11,226 bases of DNA, taken from NCBI GenBank assembly GCA_016839865.1, contig JAEOTN010000269.1:1-11226 (forward strand), read 5' to 3'. The translations under genes and the position numbers were made by a program. The DNA is from Promethearchaeota archaeon (lineage in GTDB: Archaea > Asgardarchaeota > Lokiarchaeia > Sigynarchaeales > MK-D1). The notes under the pieces were generated by a model. It did no database searches. It was not told the origin of the DNA and saw only the letters and a program-made list of their open reading frames with translations. Positions 6,281 to 11,226 of this stretch are shown here, piece by piece (within the stretch, counting starts at the first letter, position 1; every line of letters starts with the position of its first letter).

Positions 6281-7878
6281 ATGATAAGAGACACGAAATT
6301 GTCATTGTAGGCGCTGGGATGGCTGGACTTACTGCTGCTTCATATTTATCAAGAGCAGGACATGATGTTCTATTAATTGAGAAGAATAATACCTGTGGGG
6401 GGCTACTCACTTCGTTTCATAAAGATGGATTTGTGTTCGATACTGGTGCTAGGTCTATTGAAAATTCAGGGGTAGTGCGACCTTTATTGAGTGACCTAGG
6501 TATACCTCTTGAATTGATTCATAGCTCAGTTTCTGTTGGAATTGAAGATGAGATAATTCATTTTCTTTCGGAGTCGAGTATACAAAAATATAGGATCTTA
6601 TTAGAACGACTATATCCAGAAAATGTAGATGAAATAGTGGGAATTTTCTCGCTAATTATGGATATCATGAAAGATATGACGATTTTATCCGAGATTGATA
6701 ATCCCATCATCACTGGTTTGAAAAATTTCAGGTATCTTTTCAAGGAACTACTTCCCTATGTCGTTAGGAAGTTTCTTGGTTCGGTTAGACGAATAAATCA
6801 AATGAATACACCTATCGAGCAGACGCTGAGAAAATATACTTCAAACCAATCCCTTATAGATATTATCGCCCAACATTTTTTTAAGGATACACCCACTTCT
6901 TTTGCTTTAGGATACTTTCACACTTACTTCGACTATCTTTATCCGAAAGGAGGTACTGGTAATCTTCCAGAAGCTATCAAGGAGAAAGCACTGGAATGGG
7001 GAACGATAATTCGATATGGAACAGAAATACGGGAGATCATCCCATCTGAAAAAAAAGTGACTGATTCCAATGGTATTTCATTTTTCTATGAAAAACTCCT
7101 TTGGTGTGCGGATTTGAAATCATTATATAGACGTCTTAACCTTCATGGTTTAAAGGAAAAGATTTCTCGTAAGATAGTAAATAAAAAAGAAAAATTACTT
7201 AAAAGACATGGGGGAGATTCAGTTTTTACCCTATTCCTTGGAATAGATGAACCACTGAAAACATTTCGATCGATTTCAAATGGGCATTTCTTCTATACTC
7301 CTTCAAAGAAAGGTTTAGGCGTGTCAATTTGGACCAGATTGAAAGAAATTACAACGAATTTTGAAAATACTCCCAAAAAAACTATCCTGCAGTGGTTGGA
7401 CGATTTTTGCAAATTTAACACATATGAAATTTCCATTCCTGGAATTAGAGATTCCAGCCTAGCTCCAAAAGGAAAAACAGGAATGATTGTTAGCATTCTA
7501 TTTAACTATGATTTGATAAGCAAAATTAGAGAAGCAGGGTGGTATAAGGAATTCAAGACAGAAGTGGAAACTCGCATCATAAACACTCTCCATAATTCTG
7601 TGTATCCAGATTTCAAAGATAAAATCATTTTAAGATTCTCTTCAACACCGATAAGTATAGCAAATACAGTAGGGAGTTCTGAAGGGGCGATAACGGGTTG
7701 GACATTTGAACAACCGGTTCCTGTGGTTCAAGATCTCCTTAAGATATTTAAATCTGTTAATACTCCGATTCCAAATATATTTCAAGCCGGTCAATGGGTG
7801 TATAGCCCATCTGGAATACCTATTGCTATCTTAACAGGTGTGTTAGTAGCTAAAAAGCTGATGAAAATTAAGAAATAA
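6244..7878 (+). CDS. FAD-dependent oxidoreductase, phytoene desaturase / carotenoid isomerase / retinol saturase-like
   Basis: A 544-residue flavoprotein. The FAD dinucleotide fold is at the N-terminus: IVIVGAGMAGLTAASYL (19-35) with GxGxxG at 23-28, ribose-binding E46 and the CGG turn (51-53). The second FAD motif is at the C-terminus: AGQWVYSPSGIPIAILTG (515-532). Length and this bipartite layout match COG1233-type phytoene dehydrogenase-related proteins, which include CrtI desaturases, CrtISO isomerases and retinol saturase. Substrates are usually polyenes or other lipids. The ATG at 6244 overlaps the SDR gene by 37 bp; no other in-frame ATG lies before the FAD fold, though CTG at 6277 would give a 4-base CTGA overlap. 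No signal peptide or clear membrane helix is seen. Desaturase, saturase and isomerase activity cannot be told apart here. Confidence 0.92.
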   Translation: MGFKHQNGWVRLNDKRHEIVIVGAGMAGLTAASYLSRAGHDVLLIEKNNTCGGLLTSFHKDGFVFDTGARSIENSGVVRPLLSDLGIPLELIHSSVSVGIEDEIIHFLSESSIQKYRILLERLYPENVDEIVGIFSLIMDIMKDMTILSEIDNPIITGLKNFRYLFKELLPYVVRKFLGSVRRINQMNTPIEQTLRKYTSNQSLIDIIAQHFFKDTPTSFALGYFHTYFDYLYPKGGTGNLPEAIKEKALEWGTIIRYGTEIREIIPSEKKVTDSNGISFFYEKLLWCADLKSLYRRLNLHGLKEKISRKIVNKKEKLLKRHGGDSVFTLFLGIDEPLKTFRSISNGHFFYTPSKKGLGVSIWTRLKEITTNFENTPKKTILQWLDDFCKFNTYEISIPGIRDSSLAPKGKTGMIVSILFNYDLISKIREAGWYKEFKTEVETRIINTLHNSVYPDFKDKIILRFSSTPISIANTVGSSEGAITGWTFEQPVPVVQDLLKIFKSVNTPIPNIFQAGQWVYSPSGIPIAILTGVLVAKKLMKIKK

Positions 7879-7904
7879 GATAATAATCCATCTCTCTTTG
7901 CAGA

Positions 7905-7912
7905 TTTTTTTT
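7905..7912 (+). terminator. T-tract terminator after the flavoprotein gene
   Basis: Eight consecutive T follow the flavoprotein stop by 26 bp, with a pyrimidine-rich lead-in and no obvious hairpin. This matches archaeal oligo(T) termination. A new TATA-like box follows at once, so the operon probably ends here. Confidence 0.5.
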
Positions 7913-7922
7913 CATGATTGGT

Positions 7923-7931
7923 TTTATAAAG
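7923..7931 (+). promoter_or_regulatory. TATA-like box for the first tail-anchored paralogue
   Basis: TTTATAAAG is centred about 47 bp before the ATG at 7974. With an archaeal TATA-to-start distance of about 25 bp, this gives a leader of roughly 20 nt. The spacing is nearly the same as that of the second paralogue. Confidence 0.5.
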
Positions 7932-7973
7932 AGTGAAAACCATCTACAATCAAAAAATTGATGAGTATTATCC

Positions 7974-8978
7974 ATGAAAATCAAAGATGATGAAAAGTTC
8001 ATTCGAGTTGTTGAAAATTTAGTAATCCCTTCAGAAGTTAGTAACCTCATTTTCTTCTCCGGATTTAAGAAACTGGTTCCAAAATCTGTTTTTAAAAGAA
8101 TGTTGGAAAAAATATCTAACAAATCTCCGCACCTTGGTTTTGTTATTGAACCATATGCGATATTTCTATTTTTCAAGCTAAAAAATGTCGAAGAAGCTAA
8201 ATCGTACTTGCCTGAACGCTATGAACTAACAAAATCCAAAATATTTGATGATGAGGAACCTCAGCATTACTTGGGAATGGGGATTTTCAATACCAGAGCA
8301 AGCACATTTTGGGGTTCAAGACTAGAAGTATATCTTATTGCGAAAGATAAGGAAACAGGTCACCCATCGTGGATCTTCTTAGATATTCTAAGTGATACAC
8401 TTATTGCAATTCCTAAGGAAGGAGTAGCAGATAAAAACTGCACAAATGCTATACATACAACAAATTCAAAGGGAGAGATTTTGATAGATTTTAAAGAAGA
8501 CGAAACTGGTCGACAGCTTATATTAAACGGAAATATTACCAAAGGAAAAATGCGTCCTCTCTACCAGCCAATTTGGGTTGCTGGAAATACATCAATAGGG
8601 CATCGCAAAGATTGGTCTGAAAAAAATGATGACCCATTTGCAGTAATTTTCGATCCTGCTGAAGTTGAAAAAGCGTTAGACATTCCCCTTAAAGACGTTC
8701 ATCTAAAGAAAAATACACTTTTTCCAGAATTAGCCGAACCTGAATTAGTCAAGGTGTTGTGTTTTCCCTTCGCTCAACATTACATTGCTGATAGTCCGGG
8801 ACGTCGCACTTATGTGAAGGATATCGATGATATGATAAAGAATTATAACAAAATTTCAAACTTAAATGATATTAAAACCTTTTCAACAAAAGGTATAAAG
8901 AGAATGCTATTGATGGGGATGGTTTTACCTACCCTAGCATCGATTATTCTTTTTATTTTATTACTGATCAATTTATGA
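7974..8978 (+). CDS. Tail-anchored protein of unknown family, copy 1 (acetoacetate-decarboxylase-like fold, tentative)
   Basis: A 334-residue protein I do not firmly recognise. It has a soluble region (1-308) and one hydrophobic helix at the very C-terminus (about 311-333). With no signal peptide, it is probably a tail-anchored protein with its domain in the cytosol. Conserved with the next gene: GFVIEPY (55-61), LPERYEL (79-85), RLEVYLIAKDKETG (116-129), PK at 147-148, FDP (226-228), LCFPFAQHY (262-270). The beta-rich pattern, the LPxxYEL segment and a Pro-Lys pair recall acetoacetate decarboxylases, whose lysine forms a Schiff base; this is a weak resemblance. It ends with ATGA overlapping an upstream in-frame ATG of the next gene. 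It has its own TATA-like box and follows a T-tract, so it can be expressed separately from the flavoprotein operon. Confidence 0.9.
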   Translation: MKIKDDEKFIRVVENLVIPSEVSNLIFFSGFKKLVPKSVFKRMLEKISNKSPHLGFVIEPYAIFLFFKLKNVEEAKSYLPERYELTKSKIFDDEEPQHYLGMGIFNTRASTFWGSRLEVYLIAKDKETGHPSWIFLDILSDTLIAIPKEGVADKNCTNAIHTTNSKGEILIDFKEDETGRQLILNGNITKGKMRPLYQPIWVAGNTSIGHRKDWSEKNDDPFAVIFDPAEVEKALDIPLKDVHLKKNTLFPELAEPELVKVLCFPFAQHYIADSPGRRTYVKDIDDMIKNYNKISNLNDIKTFSTKGIKRMLLMGMVLPTLASIILFILLLINL

Positions 8979-8988
8979 TAGGTGTTTT

Positions 8989-8998
8989 TTATATAAAG
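8989..8998 (+). promoter_or_regulatory. TATA-like box for the second tail-anchored paralogue
   Basis: TTATATAAAG is centred about 48 bp before the ATG at 9041, matching the 47 bp seen before copy 1. It lies just after the stop of copy 1 (8978). If used, its transcript would begin near 9020 and exclude the upstream ATG at 8975, which supports 9041 as the start. Confidence 0.5.
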
Positions 8999-9040
8999 TC
9001 ATATATTGGAGAAAAACTCAAAGCGGGATCCGTAATTTCT

Positions 9041-10057
9041 ATGAAAAAAGAAGAAAATAGGAAATTAATTAAAAAAATTGAATCTCTCATTAATCCCAAA
9101 GATTCAGCTACTATTAGTTTCTTTAGTGAATTCACAAAGAATCTTCCTAAAAAAACCCAAGATAAATATCAAGAGAAAGGAAGCAAGAAAATACCATATA
9201 TGGGCTTCATCGTGGATCCGTATTGTTTTTTTTTAGCATATAAAATCACTAACACCTCAGCGGCGCAAGATATGCTTCCCGAAGGTTATGAACTAGCTGA
9301 AACTTCATTGTACAAGGGCGGTGACAAATATCCTATGGCAATAGCTGCTGTATTCACAGCTCGTACCTCTGCATTTTCAGGAATGCGACTTGAATTTTAC
9401 ATAATTGCAAGGAACAGGGAAACTGGTTTGTTATCTTGGATCATCTCCGATTATGAAACAAATACTAACAGCCATGATCCTAAAGCTGGTTTTGGCGGAT
9501 TCAGCACATCTACAGCTGTATATACGATTTCTCCCTATGGTGAATTACTAGTTGATATAAAGAATCGAGAGAATGACAATGAGTTCATTCTAACTGCTGA
9601 CATAAAAAATGGTGAAACAAGGGAATTAGATGAATCTCTATGGATTGAAGGAAATCTTTCGGTTGATTATGGTGGAAATTTAAAAACAGATGCACCATCA
9701 CATTTTACATTGATCTTTGATCCGGTTTTGATGAAAGAAGCAGTAAACATCCCTATTAAGAATATCCAAATCGAGTCTAACTCATATTTAAACAATATCA
9801 TTGACCCTATAAAGCCTGTTGATGCGGTTCTCTTTCCCTATACACAGCATTTTGTTATTAAACAAGACCTTAAGAAGTACGAAATTCAAAAAGAAAGTGA
9901 TTTATACCCTCACATAAAGACTTTCCTTGATAGAACTGGATTTAAAACCATGTCGGGTGATGACATTAAAAAACCAATATTCAGAAGTATGAAACTTTCG
10001 TTTCTAATCACTACTGGTATTATCATAACTTTACTGATTTTGCTCCTGATTAAATAA
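9041..10057 (+). CDS. Tail-anchored protein of unknown family, copy 2 (paralogue of the preceding gene)
   Basis: A 338-residue paralogue of the gene before it, collinear without obvious gaps for the first 270 residues. The frame is open from an ATG at 8975 (360 residues, ATGA overlap with copy 1). I prefer 9041 because MKKEEN aligns with the first residue of copy 1, the length then matches (338 vs 334), and a TATA-like box lies 48 bp upstream. Shared blocks: GFIVDPY (55-61), LPEGYEL (79-85), RLEFYIIARNRETG (116-129), PK (147-148), IFDP (225-228), LFPYTQHF (264-271). A single hydrophobic helix (about 318-337) ends the protein. Unlike copy 1, it has SDYETNTNSHDP (136-147), rich in polar residues before the Pro-Lys pair. 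Function is unknown; membrane anchoring suggests work on lipids or with the 5-alpha-reductase-like enzyme downstream. Confidence 0.88.
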   Translation: MKKEENRKLIKKIESLINPKDSATISFFSEFTKNLPKKTQDKYQEKGSKKIPYMGFIVDPYCFFLAYKITNTSAAQDMLPEGYELAETSLYKGGDKYPMAIAAVFTARTSAFSGMRLEFYIIARNRETGLLSWIISDYETNTNSHDPKAGFGGFSTSTAVYTISPYGELLVDIKNRENDNEFILTADIKNGETRELDESLWIEGNLSVDYGGNLKTDAPSHFTLIFDPVLMKEAVNIPIKNIQIESNSYLNNIIDPIKPVDAVLFPYTQHFVIKQDLKKYEIQKESDLYPHIKTFLDRTGFKTMSGDDIKKPIFRSMKLSFLITTGIIITLLILLLIK

Positions 10058-10065
10058 AATCACGA

Positions 10066-10086
10066 TTTTTTTTCTATTCTTCTCTC
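10066..10086 (+). terminator. T-tract terminator after copy 2
   Basis: Eight T (10066-10073) followed by a pyrimidine-only run begin 9 bp after the copy 2 stop. No stem-loop is evident. The 200-bp gap before the reductase gene otherwise shows only AT-rich sequence. Confidence 0.5.
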
Positions 10087-10249
10087 GAATTTATAAATTT
10101 TCTGATTCTTTTGCCCTTTTAGAGCCAATCAATAATTTTCTGATATTAATTTTGTTTACAATGCTTATTAGAAAGAAATAATACATAAATGTGATGAGAT
10201 TGTCAATAATTTTGCTGTAGAATCTTGTCAGATTTATCTAGATGAATAG

Positions 10250-10257
10250 TTATAAAA
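10250..10257 (+). promoter_or_regulatory. TATA-like box touching the annotated reductase ATG
   Basis: TTATAAAA directly abuts the ATG at 10258. If it is the true TATA box, transcription would start near 10276-10282, where two further in-frame ATGs occur (10276, 10282). The mRNA would then be leaderless and the protein 6 or 8 residues shorter. Confidence 0.35.
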
Positions 10258-11058
10258 ATGAGTTCCTCAGAGTACATGATTATGGAATGGACTCTCTTTA
10301 ATATCACAATAATTATGATGTTCGGTTTAGCGGTGATTGTGTTCATCACATTATTTTTTCAAACAGCTGGATACGGACAGCACTATACAAAGAAATGGGG
10401 TTGGACTGTTAACAACAAACTTGGATGGGTTCTTATGGAATTACCCACTGTAGTGATTTTTGCAATCTATTACTTTATTGGATTTACCACAGAAATAGTT
10501 CCATTAGTTTTCTTGTTTATTTGGAATCTTCATTACATGCAAAGGACATTTATCTTTCCTTTACTCATTCGCGGGAAAGATCCGATGCCGATTACTATAG
10601 TATTGATGGGAATTGTGTTTAACGGAATCAATGCATATTTACAGGCATATTGGATATATATCTTAGCGCCAGTTGAGAAACCTCATTTTTACGGGATAAC
10701 TTGGCTATGGGATGTGCGTTTCATAATAGGTTGTGTTATTTTTCTCTCAGGATATATAATTAATCTCCAATCGGACAAAATAATTCGAAATCTACGCCCA
10801 AAAGACTCCAAAGAAAAATTCCAATTCAAGATCCCTCGAGGGGGAATGTTCAAATATGTATCATGTCCAAGTTACCTCGGAGAAATAATGGAATGGACAG
10901 GATGGGCAATAGCAACTTGGTCATTAGCAGGTTTGGTGTTCCCAATTTGGACTTTTGCAAACTTAGCGCCTCGAGCAATTAAAAATCATAAATGGTACAA
11001 AGAGAAATTTGAAGATTATCCAGAGAATCGCAAAGCTTTGATTCCAGGAATCCTGTAG
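10258..11058 (+). CDS. Steroid 5-alpha-reductase family (SRD5A/DET2-like) membrane reductase
   Basis: A 266-residue multi-pass membrane protein with clear resemblance to eukaryotic 3-oxo-5-alpha-steroid 4-dehydrogenases across its length. Family enzymes use NADPH to reduce a C=C conjugated to a carbonyl. Visible signatures: LMELPTVV with E61 (human SRD5A2 E57), LHYMQRTFIFPLLIRG with Y93 (Y91), NAYLQ, INLQSDKIIRNLR with N169 and D173 (N160, D164), IPRGGMFKYVSCPSYLGEI with E209 (E197), MEWTGWAIATWSL, and the C-terminal KFEDYPENRKALIP. Human numbering is from memory. Hydrophobic helices lie near 12-34, 57-76, 80-103, 112-134, 150-170 and 213-236. The position of SRD5A2 N193 is Ser205. Start 10258 is used; 10276 or 10282 is possible given the TATA-like box. 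The native substrate is unknown: steroid, polyprenyl or other enone. Confidence 0.95.
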   Translation: MSSSEYMIMEWTLFNITIIMMFGLAVIVFITLFFQTAGYGQHYTKKWGWTVNNKLGWVLMELPTVVIFAIYYFIGFTTEIVPLVFLFIWNLHYMQRTFIFPLLIRGKDPMPITIVLMGIVFNGINAYLQAYWIYILAPVEKPHFYGITWLWDVRFIIGCVIFLSGYIINLQSDKIIRNLRPKDSKEKFQFKIPRGGMFKYVSCPSYLGEIMEWTGWAIATWSLAGLVFPIWTFANLAPRAIKNHKWYKEKFEDYPENRKALIPGIL

Positions 11059-11062
11059 AGAA

Positions 11063-11226
11063 TTAGCCTTTTTTAAACAAAGGACGTTGATACCACTTTT
11101 TCTTTTTTCCGGTTTGTTGGGTTTTTTCTCCGAAAAAATAATCCATGCCTACGCGTTCCACCTTACGTAGATGCTCATTTACGGCAGAAACAGATATGTT
11201 CATCTTTTCTGCGATACTTTGTGCAC
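11063..11226 (-). CDS. C-terminal part of a helix-turn-helix transcription regulator (5' end beyond window)
   Basis: The minus strand holds 53 residues and a TAA stop (11065-11063), entering from the right edge. The visible part contains a helix-turn-helix, SIAEKMNISVSAVNEHLRKV (3-22), as in winged-helix ArsR/MarR-like archaeal regulators. After it come a wing-like hairpin and a very basic tail (four consecutive Lys at 40-43, ending in LFKKG). Helix two of the motif and the recognition helix are complete, so DNA binding is likely. The N-terminal part is missing, so any ligand or dimer domain cannot be judged. The gene converges on the reductase with a 4-bp gap. Whether it regulates the lipid-redox cluster is unknown. 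Confidence 0.75.
   Translation of the reverse strand, partial: AQSIAEKMNISVSAVNEHLRKVERVGMDYFFGEKTQQTGKKKKWYQRPLFKKG
11069..11108 (+). terminator. T-rich region after the reductase, inside the convergent gene
   Basis: Plus-strand T-runs at 11069-11074, 11097-11101 and 11103-11108 follow the reductase stop. They are the complement of Lys-rich codons in the convergent regulator gene and could serve as an archaeal oligo(T) terminator. Confidence 0.3.

Noticed and set aside
6244..6310. ATG at 6281 right after the SDR stop as the flavoprotein start
   Set aside because: It is in a different frame and meets a stop within ten codons.
7868..8176. Minus-strand frame across the flavoprotein/copy 1 gap
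   Set aside because: It covers the T-tract, the TATA-like box and the N-terminus of copy 1; no recognisable protein features.
8975..9040. Longer start for paralogue copy 2 at ATG 8975
   Set aside because: The extra 22 residues have no match in copy 1, and a TATA-like box lies inside this stretch. The ATGA overlap keeps it possible, but 9041 fits length and alignment better.
10096..10144. Direct repeat of AATTTTCTGAT before the reductase gene
   Set aside because: Eleven bases, two copies, in very AT-rich sequence; no sign of a regular array or of a CRISPR.

Overview
The window looks archaeal. It is AT-rich. Several genes have a TATA-like box either about 25-30 bp before the ATG, as in leaderless transcripts, or about 47 bp before it. 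Gene ends carry T-tracts rather than hairpins, and Shine-Dalgarno-like motifs appear mainly inside an operon. Abundant PAS histidine kinases with Rcp1-type stand-alone receivers, next to a eukaryote-like steroid 5-alpha-reductase homologue, make an Asgard archaeon (Heimdallarchaeia-like) my best guess. No ribosomal or phylogenetic marker is present, so this is inference.

Left part (1-4544, minus strand): four translationally coupled signalling genes, read from right to left. They are a triple-PAS histidine kinase; a short receiver whose phosphoacceptor Asp is replaced by Glu; a short receiver with all canonical residues; and a receiver-PAS-PAS-histidine kinase hybrid that runs off the left edge. 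Stop and start codons overlap by 4, 4 and 1 bases. No DNA-binding output domain is visible, so the signal must pass to something outside the window.

Centre (4545-4898): a 354-bp divergent spacer with candidate promoters for both directions.

Right part (4899-11058, plus strand): a redox cluster that looks aimed at a lipophilic substrate. An NTF2/SnoaL-fold protein, a retinol-dehydrogenase-like SDR and a phytoene-desaturase/retinol-saturase-like flavoprotein form an overlapping operon. A T-tract follows. Next come two tandem paralogues, each a soluble domain with one C-terminal membrane helix, each with its own TATA-like box. Their fold may be acetoacetate-decarboxylase-like, but this is tentative. 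After another T-tract lies a multi-pass steroid 5-alpha-reductase family protein. Alcohol/ketone oxidoreduction (SDR), possible double-bond shift (NTF2 fold), flavin-dependent desaturation or saturation, and NADPH-dependent reduction of a conjugated C=C (5-alpha-reductase) would together suit the remodelling of a sterol-like, carotenoid-like or polyprenyl lipid. No substrate can be read from the sequence.

Right edge (11063-11226, minus strand): the C-terminal end of a small helix-turn-helix regulator, converging on the reductase gene with a 4-bp gap. I saw no tRNA, rRNA, CRISPR array or insertion sequence.
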